DNA of 64,000 bases from Schistocephalus solidus (GCA_017591395.1 WEDG01001430.1:1-64000), one strand, 5' to 3'. Shown: positions 1 through 12,440, numbered from the stretch's first letter. Made by a program: numbers and translations. The notes: generated by a model from the sequence alone, not told the origin.

Positions 1-345
1 GTAGTAGCTGACTGGCGGACTGAAAGTCAGGCTGCAATGGCTCCTTCTTAATGTAGCCGTTATGGCACTCCCACTCCGTGGGATCTGAGTCTGGTGTAGT
101 GGCACGCCCAGGGTGGCTCCGGCTGCGCCAGCCACCCGCGTCCTCTCCCGCCTACGGTCTTCTTGACTCTGTCATGGCACCGGGCTCAGGTGAGGGAGGA
201 GGAGAGTGTGTGGTAGCTGCAGCGCAAGGCTGCTATCACTTAAAACGATTCCACGTGCAAGTCACCGTCCCTGCACCACTATGGCGTGGAGCATACGGTG
301 GACCTCGTCAGATTACGATTGATAGAACGAACTGTGTGATAGATA
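1..345 (+). mobile_element. LINE 3'-tail repeat copy (truncated)
   Basis: This is a copy of a dispersed repeat seen at least seven more times in the window. Shared blocks are the 'caggctgcaatggctccttc' stretch, the 'cttcttgactctgtcatg' stretch, a GGAGGAGGAGAG stretch, 'tatcacttaaaac', and an end block with 'catacggtgga'. At 9.5-10.4 kb and 19.6-21.4 kb the same repeat directly follows zinc-finger LINE coding sequence in the same orientation, so I read it as LINE 3' UTR. A 98-aa open frame inside it is Gly/Ala-rich, is not conserved between copies, and is not called as a gene. The left edge is cut by the window. Confidence 0.6.
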
Positions 346-374
346 ATGGTCAAATGATAGGGCGCTATGGATAA

Positions 375-1690
375 GCCATTTTAGCACTATTCTGGCGGTT
401 GCTATGCTATTCAGCACTAATTTGTTGGGTCGGTTCATATAACGAGCAGATCTTGTGCCGCGAATCTGAGATGGGTTATCGCCAAGAGTGGTGGTGTCAC
501 CGTCGGCGACTGGGTACTGTATTGGAGTGACTGCGGTTCAATGTACTCGATTTAGACTTGTTTGACTTTGTCAACGCTAATATGGTCAGCCTTAGCCTTG
601 TGATCGATGACAGATCACCGAAAAACTTTGCACGGCCCGTAATGAGGAGGTACGAGTCGGTGTACAGCTTCATGCCGGCCCAGGACGAGACCGCCCGTGT
701 TTAAGTCGGGAGGGCTGAGGGAACTGGCCGAGGAGGCCTTGCGCGGTCTGCGCGTGGTTCTGCGTTTTCGGTCCTCAAAATTGTTAGGATCAGTAGATGT
801 TAGCGTAGTCTTAGGAGAAAGTAACGCACTAGATGGTTGTAGGGGAGTTCTGTAGACAAGTTCGTTTGCAGTGCACTTGGCGACGCATACCACAACCTTC
901 AATTATTTCCGTGGTCTTGTCCTCCTTTTCTTCTTTTCCCACCAGCAGCCGCTCTAAAGCTATTTTGAGTCTTTTATCAGCACGACTGCTGCCTACATTA
1001 TCACGACCTGATCCTGTGGGTTACACAGTATCTGGCACCACATCCTTAATCTTCTCCGATGCGTTGTATGTTTTTGATAGGCTCAGTAGTAGACAATTGG
1101 AACTGTGGAGGCCGAGTCAGCTGCAGACGGCGATTGCACTCGGTCAGTAAGCATGTTCGTCAGATGACTTTTACTGTTTCACCGACTGCGTCAAGTACCC
1201 CCGCGCCTGTCATTTTGTCAAATGCTGACTATCGTGGTCAGCGGAAGTGCAACCGGTAAACAATCGCTGCTGTCAGGAACAGAGCTCCTTCGAATTGATA
1301 CAACTCGAAGAGGAAGAAGAGCCTATGAACGCGGACGTTCTTGTCGACGATTTGGAGTAGTTTCTGCAACCGGACAATCTTACTATCGACTGACGAAGTA
1401 ACATTCAATCCCTGGCATCAGGATCTTTTGCACAACTTAGGGAGTGCCTCCAGGAGCTAGATGTTCGTCCCTCTAAACAAAATTTAACACATAATGACGG
1501 GGTTGGCCGGTTCGCAGCTGATCGTTCTGTCTAACTCAGAGAGCGACCTCTCTTACAGCTCTCCAGTCGCCTTGCCTCCTGCACATATGGGGCTATTATT
1601 TTTATGAACTTTATGCTTGCCATAATAAGGTGTTGATGGGGTTTTGAACTTTGCATGCTGCACGTGACCCGCACGTTTTAACATAATTAC
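375..1690. other. Unassigned DNA upstream of the STUB1 exons
   Basis: Overlapping open frames of about 100 codons occur on both strands (615-902 minus, 833-1150 plus), but I recognise neither and they exclude each other. The missing 5' exon and promoter of STUB1 could lie here or further left. The N-terminus of CHIP is poorly conserved, so a short first exon cannot be recognised by eye. Confidence 0.3.
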
Positions 1691-1702
1691 ACCTGTTTGT
1701 AG

Positions 1703-1899
1703 TTGGACCTCACGCGTCTCTCGCATTCTGAACTGAAGGATTATGGCAACAAATTTTTCGCCGCTTCTGACTGCTGGCGCGCAGTTGAATGTTACAGTCA
1801 TGCAATAAAAAAGAACGGTTCCGTCTCGACGTACTACTCTAATCGCGCATTGTGTTATGTTCAGTTAAAACAGTACGACAAGGCATTTGCCGACTGCAG
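1703..1899 (+). CDS. STUB1: STUB1/CHIP exon encoding the first TPR repeats
   Basis: This internal exon encodes 65 complete codons of the CHIP tetratricopeptide domain, which binds the EEVD tails of HSP70 and HSP90 so the ligase can ubiquitinate their clients. The peptide runs LSHSELKDYGNKFF, then WRAVECYSHAIKKN, then YYSNRALCYVQLKQYDKAFADC. It aligns without gaps to human CHIP (ELKEQGNRLF, then YYTNRALCY, then ADCRRALELD). An in-frame TAG at 1700-1702, formed by the acceptor 'cctgtttgtag', rules out translation through from upstream, so a 5' exon with the start codon is missing. The donor is TGCAG|GTAACC. The exon ends in phase 2, and its final AG joins the A opening the next exon to make Arg. 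The match is strong; orthology is inferred from TPR order and the following exons. Confidence 0.9.
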
Positions 1900-2662
1900 G
1901 TAACCGTTAGCTCTTCTCTTCATTCTTTTACAAAACCCACTTACATATAATCGCGTATTGCAGATGTCGGTTGAAGTTTACAACCTTGAAAACCGTGACT
2001 ATTTCTCAGTCGCTTTTATTGCCATTCCCCATCTTATTTCTGACGATGCACAACCAAAATTCGATGGAATTTCAGCCACTGAACTAATATAACTTCAAAC
2101 ATAATAATAAAGTATGTTGAGTCGAGCCAGATGCTATGACCGTAGGTCATTTCATCGAACGAAAAAGGCCTATTTCTAACCGGGCCTTACGCTTTTTCGT
2201 AAAAGTAAGTTTATAGGGGTTTTGACAGACCTGAATGACTTTTATTGACTTCCCAATTGTGAAAGATTTGATGGCTTAGTGGTTTTGAGATCTGCGATAC
2301 CACCGACTAAAGCATGAACTACCGACCAAGAATTTCGACTTTTGCATTATTGAGTTAAAATGGTCAGCCAAAATTACTGTACCGTATGAAAACTAAGAGT
2401 TCAAGCAAGTCCCGATAGGACCCATTGATTATGCTATGCATTTTGCACGACAGGCCCAGTTCATCGTAGCCTGGTCTGGTTGGCGCAACAAACGGCGTGC
2501 GATGGTGGCTCGAAAATAGGAACCGGCCAATAATCCTCATCTGTTAGACACCATCCCGTCGCCGACATTATTTCTGAATTTCCACCTTTTCACTTCTGTC
2601 TACCTTTCCTACTGAAATTTTCGCTGCTCATTATGTTTGATTCTGTTCCGCCCTCTGTATAG

Positions 2663-2897
2663 ACGGGCTCTGGAGTTGGACCCAAGCAATCTGAAGGCTT
2701 TCTTCTTTGCTGGTCAATGTCATCTGGCTCTGGGACAGTACGATGAAGCAATTACAAAACTTACTACGGCGCACAACCTCGCTCTAGAAAGTCATCGCAA
2801 CTTTGGGGATGATATAACCTCGGTGATTCGCGTTGCCAAATGGAAACGCTTTGAGCAGCTTAATGAGAAGAGGCGTCAGCAAGAAATTGAACTGCAG
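2663..2897 (+). CDS. STUB1: STUB1/CHIP exon: third TPR and start of the helical hairpin
   Basis: The acceptor 'ccctctgtatag' precedes an A that completes the split Arg codon, giving RRALELDPSNLKAFFFAGQC, as in human CHIP [20 protein letters not shown]. Next come the third TPR (LGQYDEAITKL), the CHIP signature NFGDDI, and the IRVAKWKRF and EKRRQQEIELQ stretch that starts the coiled-coil dimerisation hairpin. Human CHIP has NFGDDIPSALRIAKKKRW at the same place. The donor is CTGCAG|GTATGA, phase 0. The upstream intron is 763 bp. Lys30 of human CHIP, the main chaperone-tail contact, lies in the upstream exon, where LKDYGNKFF supplies a Lys and an Asn in matching positions. No stop or frameshift is seen, so the gene appears intact here. 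Confidence 0.93.
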
Positions 2898-5800
2898 GTA
2901 TGAAAGTTGTTTTGGCCATTCTCACTGAATGGATGTTCTTTCTGATGTCATCATCCGTGTTGCACGCCAAATTCCTCAGTCTGAAAACAAACTATACGCA
3001 TGCCTGCCAGTAACGAGAACTGATTGCTGTCCGTTGTCCAAATTCTAGTTGGCCATAAAACGCATTCATTTTTCCCCACGCATTTGAACTGGTAGACTTA
3101 GAATTTGTCGACCAGTTTTTACGGATGCTCACATCAGAACTAACTCAAACAGCACTTCAAAAAACCGCTTCTACCAAACCCACCCAGACGCTGGCTTAGG
3201 GATCATCGCTGAAAAATCACAACCCTCTTGCCGTGTTCATTTCTGTTTATTGAGGGAAAGGTAGGCGAATGCCTTTAAACTCCCTATTGATTTAAATAAC
3301 ATGGCAAAGGAAAAACTGATGATCAAAGATCTGCTCAGTCTATGAATCCTTGGCGTCATGCGCTTAGCAGCCCAATGAGGTTTACAGCGCTCTGCAGAGT
3401 TTGGCTTTCATCCATTTTTAATCCTCAGTTGGGGCTAACCGCAGCAAGACAGTCAAGTTGCTCCCATATGTTCCGTGTCTTGGGCTTTCTTCCACCACAA
3501 CGTCTACTGGTATAAAGTTGACATTGTTTAAATCACTAAAGTTCCCCTGTCGGTCCCATGATTGAGAGGCACTAAGGGCCGTGGTGCTTATACAAAACTT
3601 CGATCAAGCCGGGAGCACATGGAATAGAAACTGCCGCATTCCGTAGGACCTCCTTCTCCGAAAATCCACCAAAGAGGCACTGTAATACCGCTAACCGCGA
3701 AATATTTTTTTTTTCATAATTTATGTGCTCCACATCCCGTAGGAGACCTAGAAAGAATGATTTGTGTGGTTCGGCCTCTAGTTTCCGCAAAATTACGAGG
3801 CAGTTCACTACCCACTCATTCCTAAATTTGCTCGTCGGGGACAGCGACCTGTTCTACGATAAAAAGTGCCTTCTTTGTGCGGTTACTCGGATCAACAAAG
3901 GCAGTGATCGTGTTAATTCAGCAGATGGTCAGCCGTTGCTGGGACTTATTATGTAGACGAACGCCTCGGTGTAGATGATGGTGGTAGCGCATTCATTAAG
4001 GTCAGTGCTCATTGGCTCTAAGTAAGTCATAGCGGTGGGATGCGAACTCCTAATCTTTGAGCTTGTTTCGAGGAGGCCAGTGCGCCGGCAATTTGCCTTG
4101 GTCGTCAGAGACTTGTCCTCATCCTGTCTGTTGGATTTGACGTACGTGGTTTACTATGAAAACCACACAATTTCTACTGCTCTAAAATTGAACAAATCTC
4201 CAGATTTCCTCTCACGAATCTTCTTTTTCTTCATCATCAATGTAATTTCCGTGAGTGCCAGTGCAATTTTTAGGCATAAGAACACTTCCAAAAAGACTTT
4301 TGGTGCTTGCCCGGTTCGACGCAAATTGTATCCAAGGCCGTCTCATTCGTCCCAAATCCTCTTCTGCGCAGATTCTCGTCTATTTTTCTACGTTTTGATG
4401 TGTTGTGGCGCATGAGACAACTTTGACCTTGCTTTACAGATGTAAACATGCGCACCTCCAATACATTTCCCGAGCCGTTCGCGCTTCCTGTTTCGGCTCT
4501 TTCCACTGAATATCCGTCCTTGACCGTTATAGTCGATGATTCGTCTGTCACGATCCACTTTTGGATAGAATCAGTCGGTGACATATCGTAAACTGTACGA
4601 GACTATTTGTCCTGAGTGGAAACAATTTCTAACCACCGGGCTCTTAGTGACCATAAGAATTGACGTCACCCCTGGAACCTTTTGCACGTGCACTTGGCCA
4701 TGGATTGTTAGCCTGCTTTTATGTAAGACATTCATTCATTATCAAAACGGGTTCCTGCAGCTTGTTGGTTTGTTTATTTGAGGTCGCCCTTATACACTTT
4801 GGTTCACTGAAAACTAACCTCCAAAGTGTCAACGTCAAAATAACCTGCTAGGAGCCGATTCATGCCCGACATGTCATCGGGCTTTGCGGTCTCTTATAGG
4901 GTGGCCGGCATTTCAAACTGTAGCCCATGATGCTCTGGTAGCCATTTCGCCGCGGGTCCGCTCAACTGTCTGCCACCCGTGGACGCGTCGAGCAGCCAGC
5001 AGCTAGACAAACAGGTGGTATCTGTACCCGAATCGATACTGTCTGCGGAGGTCTGTTGGTTTTTGAAGTCGCCGGTGGATCTTTGCGATATCTCGATTAA
5101 TATTAACCATCGTTTGTGCTGTAAATTTGCCAGTCTGTTTGCCTTTGCCACTGTGAATGTCAGTCTGTGCATGAAGGAGCCGAGCTCGTTACTTGGGAAC
5201 GATCCTTCCGGTGTCATCTACCGGTTTCCTCCACGCTGGCTGCGATATCAGCATTAGGCTATTAAAGATCGCCCTGGAAAGCCAGCTAAAGTCCTTTGGG
5301 TATAAGGTTCCTTTTTCTCGTGACGTCAATGGTGCGGTCATGATGCAACGTTGCCCTCTACTTAGAGCGCAAAAGGGTAGCCGGGTTAAAATCTGGCTCG
5401 AAGTGGTCGTTCGATTTGTTGCGATTGTTTCTCAACCATCGGTGCTCAACCTTTTCCTCTAAAAACGCGAGTGGATCAAGCTAAGGATATCACTTGCGTA
5501 GATCTTCGTCAGAATACCATCAATTTGTGCTGAATCAAGAAGGAATGTCATCGGAGCGAGTAAAAGAGATGCGTCGGTTCGTCCTTGTTAGTAGGTGTAT
5601 CGACGCTTCTGGGATGCTGTTAGTAGAACTTCTCGTCGCTGAGGGCATAACAAAATGCTACAATGGCACCGTTTAAAACCCACGAGCGCTTGGAAACCCT
5701 CACTCAGGTCCAGCAGCCATGGTGCAACGAAACTAGTCAAATACAAGAGGTCGTGAACGCGAAGTCGTAAAACCGAGGAACAACACGGCCAACTTGCAAT

Positions 5801-8783
5801 CCCTTCCTACGTGTTTTCACTGCTAACGCGCATCCTGGGATCTCCTTGGTCATATTGGATGCTTTCGCATACATTGAAACGCTGTCAACCGCCTCGGGAT
5901 ATGCCGAGGAACCACAAATACGGGTCAGTCGCTCTACCTCTACGCACACAATGAACGTACATTTCTCGTAAAATCCCCGCGGTTGAACATCTCTCTGTCT
6001 GCCTGCACATGTCAAACCCCATCAATAACGCTGCCGGTCAAACCCCTCCAACTCCCGAATCTGTGCGACCTCGGACTGCAGGACTGGAGCCAATAACGAG
6101 TGTATCATGCCATCTTGACTGACCGTGCGGTGTCTACACTTTCAACGTTGCATCTAACGGATGGAGTAACCGCGAAACCTGGGTTTATGTATGTTGTTAA
6201 AGATAATTAGTTTCTTTGCTTCACCTTCGGCTTCAAATTTACTCCCGGACCTGCCCGACATCCAGTTTGACAGTTCAACCGCAGTTATTCTTTTCCGATC
6301 CTCAACAAACTGCAACAACGTCACTCCACTTTAACCGCATGCTAAGGCCAATGCAACTTTATTCAAACACCCCCGTATACACCAAACTGTAAGCTATATT
6401 TCGAAGATATCTATGTTCGATTACGACGAACGAGTTATTATTTCTCAGCAAAATGGAAACTTTCGAATTTCTGTAAGGTTATTCATCCAACAGGGTTTTA
6501 TTGCGCGTCAACTAGATCGACACCCAGGCGCTGGTGATGTCATTCAGTCCGATTCAATTTAGTTACCACCATGGCACCGGTACATACGAAGGCCTAGAAG
6601 CCTTACTGCTCATAATTTTGAAACTTTAGTTATATTCTATGCATGAAAACGATTAAAAATATTTTCAATTTGCGCTATATTAAAAAGTCGAACGACGAAT
6701 ATACAAGATTGAGTTCGGTGCCCTTTTTAACTTTTTCACCGAAAATTACTAGCCCAATCAGTTTTCTTACAAGCGTTATTTTACGTCTGCCAAAGTACAT
6801 ATAAACATGCAGCGGGAGGGAGATGAGGGTGAACATTTAGTATTTAGACAAAAGCCGTCGTCTAACCTGAATAATCTAAGGAAGTACAATTGGTAAACCC
6901 TATTGAAGTTCACAATGAACGCTTTTATGTGCAAGGTTTGCCGAAATGCATTTTTTTCCATTCGTGCGAATTCAGTGACACCTCCATCGCTATGATCATA
7001 AGATCCACTACCTAATCCTAAGTGGACCGACTCGCTGCGAACAAATATTTAGTGCTCTGAATTTTGATTTGGGGACCCGCACCTTTTTGATAGTACACAA
7101 GCCTGAAGTGCTGGCCAGGCAGCACATGCTATCTTCCACTGAATGCGCTCAGGCTCACATGCCGGTCTTTTTCTGCCTATAGCTCGGATATGGCTGGCTG
7201 GTGACGGTAATTTAGCAAGAACCGTTGCTCTCTAGTGTCTGGTGTCAGGGATCTCATTATTTTCTAATTCTCTCTGCTACACCCGAGACAGACGCCGCAC
7301 TTGAAAGCGAGTGAACTTCGCCCTCTAACTGATTTATATAACCTTCGATCTCGGCATCGGCGTATTCATGTTTACTGTTTAATATGCCACAGTTTTCTCA
7401 TCTTCCTATGTCTGAGTTATCTCGAGTCGTAGCTCCGGTAAGTTAGTTTCGTTGAGAGCATACCTATAGTCGGGTTGCCTGTTCTCTCCATTTCACTGAC
7501 AAAGAAGTACTCCGTCCACCTTGAAGAAATCAACTACTAAGATGACAGATTTTCCACCACAGCAACGAAGACGGCGTTGTTTCTCGTGCATCTGGGGGTA
7601 TTCATCTTATGCTGCGTGATTTGATAAGACTTTGATTATGTCCGAACTAGCTGACCTTTGTTTTAACGTACCCTGGGAATTTTTGGTTAAAGCCGGCCCC
7701 AACAATCGCTCGGATTGCTTTTCCGAAGTTTTATCCTCTAATGCTTTGGCTCATTGGGACCTACCTGCTAGGCAAAAGTGACTGTATGATGTTTTTAACG
7801 ACGTTTCACAGTAGCTACGCCAGTGTTGTCATCGACTTTTGCATTGGTGTGCCACGCCTGGGGTGTACGACAATGTTGCACGACTATTTGCTGGCAGCCA
7901 TAACCTTCGCTGAAGGCTGTTCCACTATCCGTCCCACGTGAATCCGTGGAGTCAGCCAGGTGCTAAGTTAGGGTCTAACGGTGGTTATATTTGTGTCACC
8001 CTACCTTCCAGTCGGTCAGCAGCAGACTTATGCGACGCATAATCCTTTGACATGTCAGGTACGTGGACTATGGTATGCGTACCTAAAGTTCAACTTGAAC
8101 CCCTCTTTTGCGTTCGTCCACCTGTGTTGTATTTATTAGGAAAAAACCTCGTGACCATAAACGGATCAGGTGTACTGGCGACCTGTAAAAATCCTGAAAT
8201 AATTCTCTGTATCTGCCCTCTTAGCAACAACTGACTTCTCCATTTATCTCTTCCCTCTGTCGCCTTAGCGTCACTAGCCAGCATCAACTTCAACTTGATT
8301 CCCTAAGTTAGACGCGCCAAATTGACGTTCTATCCGAGTCAAGAAATAAATACGATGCATTTGCCTGGTTTTATTGCTGATCGACTGCGTATGCTTTCGT
8401 AATTAGCTCCTAAGAGTGGATGCTCCGAACTCGGCAGTTCTTCCTATAACAAATCAGGCCCTCCACTCGATTCGGGTCACCGGCTCGAACCCCTGTTTAC
8501 CTACGCAGGCAAACCTAATGAATCGATAAATCGACGGTGTGCCTTTTATTTTTGACACTTATAGGTTACCTACTGAGGTGATTTTTGGATTTGGCCCGGT
8601 GGCCTTCTCCCCTACGATATTCAAAGTTACTTTTCCCTACATTGAGAAAATTAACATTTTCTAAGAAGTCTTTTACTACTTCGATGTTTCAAACTGTCAG
8701 TCGCGTATAGTGTTTGAATAAACTCGAAGACCCGAGTTTCGCCCATCTTGAGCGTTTATTCATTCTTCCTCTACTTTTTTTAG
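2898..8783 (+). other. STUB1 intron between TPR exon and hairpin exon (5.9 kb)
   Basis: The intron is bounded by GTATGA at its 5' end and a pyrimidine-rich 'cctctactttttttag' acceptor. Open frames inside it are short, overlap on both strands, and show no family I recognise (for example 4035-4415 plus and 4270-4584 minus). I see no clear repeat family in it, unlike most of the window. Confidence 0.75.
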
Positions 8784-9158
8784 ACTTACCTAACCAGATT
8801 GATCTTAGAAGATGCTGAGAAACGGCGAAATATGCTGCTGACCAAACCCAGCTCAACTGTTTGTGATGGCTGTAGGTGCGGAAGAAAGTTTAGTAACGAT
8901 GAAACTCCTAAAAAACAAAAGGCTGTGGAAGAACAGAAGATACAAGATGACATGATGGCACCTGGCGATGCCAAGACTGACGAGGATGCTCAGGGATCAC
9001 GAACTGCGGTTTCCAACGACTCGGTGACTTCAAACACACAAGTGGACGCCAGTGTTTCAATTATCCATTTGGATAACGTAGACGTCGCCGCTACCTGCTC
9101 TCAGATTGACGCGGAAGCGGCACTGCGAATACGTGAGGTGGATGAAATGTTCACGCAG
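8784..9158 (+). CDS. STUB1: STUB1/CHIP exon: helical hairpin with an expanded acidic linker
   Basis: This exon has 125 codons, phase 0 at both ends. It opens TYLTRLILEDAEKRR, which continues human CHIP SYLSRLIAAERERELEE, and closes with EVDEMFTQ, matching human DMDELFSQ just before the U-box. Between these anchors lie roughly 90 residues rich in Asp, Glu, Gln, Ser and Thr, including GCRCGRKFSNDETPKK and a run with several Asp-Ala pairs. The equivalent human loop is about half as long, so the hairpin linker is expanded. The acceptor is 'tttttttag' and the donor is ACGCAG|GTTTGT. The next exon should start with V-D-E-K-type residues and the U-box, which recruits UBE2D-class E2 enzymes; I could not find it. 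Confidence 0.88.
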
Positions 9159-9519
9159 GTTTGTTTTTTGTTCATGCCCACTGACATACTTCGTTGCTAG
9201 CTTTGCTTAAAAATTTTGTACATATGAATCACTGAATCAACCGCATGGCCTTCCTCTTACGCTAACTCTTACTGACGAAAATCCTCGGTGGCTCCCACAT
9301 TCAGAAACGCTCCTAAAGTCTCAGTGAAGTTGAAAATAACCGCATATCCAACACCGATAATTGAAATTTCACTGGCAAATTTACCTACCCACTGCCTAAC
9401 TTTTCGCCTATTTTACCGAACATCCGCCTATACCATATACCGTGCGGCTTATATGCGCACTACCTGGCACTTAAAGAGTTCATATTAATCGCCTACCTAG
9501 TGGTTATGCCACATATCAC
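9159..9519 (+). other. Start of the next STUB1 intron, nothing recognised
   Basis: The sequence after the donor holds only a 66-codon frame of no recognisable family (9288-9488). No U-box is seen in any frame. Confidence 0.5.
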
Positions 9520-9870
9520 ATGTGCATCCATGAAAGCGGAAGCCACCACGATGCCGACACATCTAACACGTCCTGCACACCAATCAACACCCCTACTCCT
9601 CCCATTAGCGTGACCATCAATACCAGCAGCACAACCTCCGCAGCCTCAGCACCTTCTGACCTATCCTGTTATCATTGTTACCGCACATCGCGCATCGGCC
9701 TCGTCAGTCACTTGCGAATCCATCGCACAGAGACCGGTGAACCAGTGCAAGGAGCACCGCTATACAAACACTTCAACTGTCCGCACTGTCCACGCACATT
9801 CACTCACCGCATTGGCCTATTAGGCCACATGCGTCTCCATGAAACTTGCCGGCTCTACCACCTCTCTCCT
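9520..9870 (+). pseudogene. LINE ORF C-terminal zinc-finger fragment
   Basis: The frame encodes two C2H2 fingers with C-X2-C, 12 residues, H-X3-H spacing: CYHCYRTSRIGLVSHLRIH and CPHCPRTFTHRIGLLGHMRLH. They are joined by the linker RTETGEPVQGAP and preceded by a Thr/Ser/Pro-rich low-complexity stretch. This is the finger string I know from the C-terminus of LINE reverse-transcriptase proteins in diphyllobothriid tapeworms. No reverse transcriptase or endonuclease precedes it, so the copy is 5'-truncated. LINE 3' tail sequence follows from about 9990 in the same orientation. The fingers presumably bind element RNA or target DNA; that role is inferred. Confidence 0.75.
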
Positions 9871-9984
9871 AATCAACCTCTGCATCACATGCAACACACA
9901 AAACATGTTTTCAGCCAGCGCCTCCCACTAAGAGGCAAGTATAATTCTCGGCTCCTTCTGCATGTGGCCGCTCTGCTGAATTTG

Positions 9985-10390
9985 TGATCCGAGCCTGAAA
10001 CTAACATGGTTTCTAAAAGTCGTGGCTTGGAAGGCATTCAGCTGACGTTTTATACCAGACCACGCCGTCACCCCAATTTGTGTTGTGTTGAGTGGCTGAG
10101 AGTCAGACGGCGATGGCTCCTTCTTAGCCCCTGGTTTTGGTAATCCTGGTGTGAGTGTCAAGGGAGTCAGGTCGTGCTGTGTCGCGCGCGGGTGGGTTCG
10201 ACAGCCCTGTCAGCCACTGCGCAAACCCGTATCCGACAGCTGATCGGCTCTAACTGTGGTGTGATATCGGGGGTTGTAAGGTTGGCATCTCAGCGAATTT
10301 TCCTCACTTTTCACAATCTGACGCGCTTGAAGCTACCACAGTACGCTAAAAGCCGTGGCTTGGAAGGCTGTCAGCTGAAAAAAAATAGCG
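9985..10390 (+). mobile_element. LINE 3'-tail repeat following the zinc-finger fragment
   Basis: It contains the family blocks 'gtcgtggcttggaagg', 'cagacggcgatggctccttc', 'aatcctggtgtgagtg', 'agtcaggtcgtgctgtg' and 'acgcgcttgaagctaccaca'. The minus-strand copy at 19.6-20.4 kb has the same blocks in the same order behind its own zinc-finger ORF. Similarity fades at about 10390, before the block with 'cttcttgactctgtcatg'. Confidence 0.6.
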
Positions 10391-11053
10391 CGGTTCCCAA
10401 TCTGTCTTTCCAAGTTAACCTATTCCAGTCGTTTTTACGTTATACAATTCAGGGAGCCGTTGCATCTTTAAAACTCATCATTCGTCCAAATAGTTGGTCA
10501 AGGTCTTTTCAGGAAGCTCTTGTCCTATTGCGAGATGACACTTCAATCCGAAGTAGGCAATGTGTTACATCGAGCAATACCATAAGTCCAGAAATAATAT
10601 TACCGAACAAGATGAAGTAAGTTGTCTGCTCTTCTTCATTCCCCCAATATTCGATTCCCAGAACGGGCAATCTGGGGGTTTGACCCGTGGTTCACCAAAT
10701 TTCAAGACATGCACTGTCACTGTGCCATGCTCTATCGGCTGCGATCACCTAGTCGTTGCGTTCAGTGGTCCTGTCTCACTGCAGAGCGGATTTATGATTT
10801 TTTTATTTTGAGCAAGGCCAATGTGACAAAACGTGCGGAATTTTATGGCACCATGAAGTTTCCTGAGCACTTATTCAACTGCACGCGGTCATTGCGTATT
10901 AATAAGATAAGATAAACTGTTCAATTAGAGATCGGTCTAAATGGATGACACGTGATAGGTATGAGGGTGCGCATGATGAGGGGTACGGAGCAGGGAATTT
11001 ACCTAAACAAGTGGGTGCAGCTTACAGTGAAAAGCTGTTGAGCCACTGAAAGC
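10391..11053. other. Unassigned DNA between LINE tail and Penelope fragment
   Basis: Two overlapping + frames (10560-10811 and 10622-10915) encode peptides I do not recognise. Nothing else can be supported here. Confidence 0.3.
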
Positions 11054-11450
11054 ATGCTGAGGCCCTTCAACGGGAGTCTTGGTCACAGGCTGGAGGTCAC
11101 AATCCGGCGCTTGCTGATGCAGCCCAAGGGGCGGCTACCGTCCGAGGACACGTCAGGAGTTTTTTACCGTGTCAACTGTTTAGAATGCCTGCCCAATTTC
11201 TACGGTATGATCGACAAACGACTAAGATCGTGCATACCTGATTACACCAAACGTAAATCGAAAAGATGTACGATCGCATGTCGCCATGTAAAACCTCGAA
11301 AATAATCGTCACTTTGGCTTCGATAGTGCATATGTAGCCGGCCGAGCCGAAACCAAAATGGCGAGACATAATCGAGGCCTGACAATCGGATTCCGATTCG
11401 ATCTACCAATACCATACGAGGCCGTCAGACACCACTTATCCAAGAACAGA
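11054..11450 (+). pseudogene. Penelope-like element GIY-YIG endonuclease fragment (copy A)
   Basis: The translation reads LEVTIRRLLMQPKGRLPSED, then TSGVFYRVNCLECLPNFYGM, then IDKRLRSCI. It matches the reverse-transcriptase/endonuclease junction of Penelope-like elements (consensus T-I-R, K-D-x-L-P, S-G-V-V-Y-x-I-x-C, then the Y-x-G of the GIY-YIG fold). In other frames the similarity continues as HFGFDSAYVAGRAETK and LPIPYEAVRHH near 11390-11430, the family's C-terminal signature. At least one frameshift and a stop interrupt it. The catalytic Arg region is partly altered (DKRLRSC where the family has T-x-R-R-L-x-T-R), so it is presumably inactive. The element family cuts target DNA for retrotransposition. 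Confidence 0.75.
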
Positions 11451-11576
11451 GTACCAATGAGAACAGGACCTAGTGGACCTATGAGCAACCGGTGACAAAA
11501 GACCTATTCTAACTATGTATTTCCCATTTACCTATATCCGATTATGCGCTCAAGAATGAGTGTGAAACGTCAGATG

Positions 11577-12440
11577 ATGATTAAACCATCCTTCCATGGT
11601 AAACTGGATGTCGGAAGAAGAAGTCAACAATCATTTGCCCTTCCTTGACATCCAAGTTACATAGCTGGCAGACTGAAGGTGAGGGCAACAGTCTACCGTA
11701 AGGCAACCAACACCAGGTGCATCCTCCATTTCCAAAGCAACCACCCTGTTGGCCACAAACACAGTTGTGTCAGAACCCTCTTCTGATGTGTTCAAACACA
11801 CTGCAGCGACGACAGTTTGAAGAAGGAGGATATGGAGTACCTACATGCCCTTTTTACAGCCAATGGTTATCCAAAGTCCTTCATCCGCAAATGCCTCAGC
11901 AAGCCTCAGTTTGAGTGGTCGAGCGAAGAGAATCCAAATTTTTGGCTCGCAATCCCCTATGTGAGGAACGTTTCAGAGGCGACGGGGAGAATCCTAAAAC
12001 CTTTTCGGATTGTCCTGCCTCATAAACCAGAATGCACTATCAGACAGCAAGTCATGAAGCCCAAAGACCCACTATCAGTAACAAAACAATCAGCAGTGGT
12101 CTACAGCATACCATGCCAAGATTTGTGATGCAAGGTATGTTGGTGAAACGGGCAAGCGCCTGGGCACAAGGTTGCATGAACACCGACTTACAATCAACTG
12201 CAAAGACAAGTTGTCTTTGGTTTATGGTCACGCGCAACAGCTGAACCACAATTTCGCCTTTGAGAAAACGAGGGTGATTAGCCGAGCCAATGAGAAGATG
12301 GCCAGACTGGTGCTCTAGAGTTGGTCCTCGATTGGCACACTCAACCGAGCTATAGACTTACATCCTGCCTACCAGGCGCTTCGTACAAGACTCGGATCAG
12401 TTCGACCAGGGCCAATAAGGCAAACGAGCACGCGGAACCA
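11577..12440 (+). pseudogene. Penelope-like reverse transcriptase thumb plus GIY-YIG endonuclease (copy B)
   Basis: Segments in family order, spread over frames, are: MSEEEVNNHLPFLDIQVT, the end of the RT domain; then a stretch similar to 'N-x-x-x-I-L-x-F-x-S-N-H-P' as CILHFQSNHPVGHKHSCVRT; then EDMEYLHALFTANGYPKSFI; then LAIPYVRNVSEATGRILKPF; then KPECTIRQQVMKPKDPLS; then the endonuclease core YVGETGKRLGTRLHEH; and the C-terminal signature IGTLNRAIDLHPAYQALRTR. A TAG at about 11655, a frame change near 12121, and a TAG at 12316-12318 break it. The sequence downstream to about 12840 keeps a Gln/Thr-rich tail I also associate with these elements. The catalytic RT motifs are missing, so this is a 5'-truncated dead copy. 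Confidence 0.85.
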
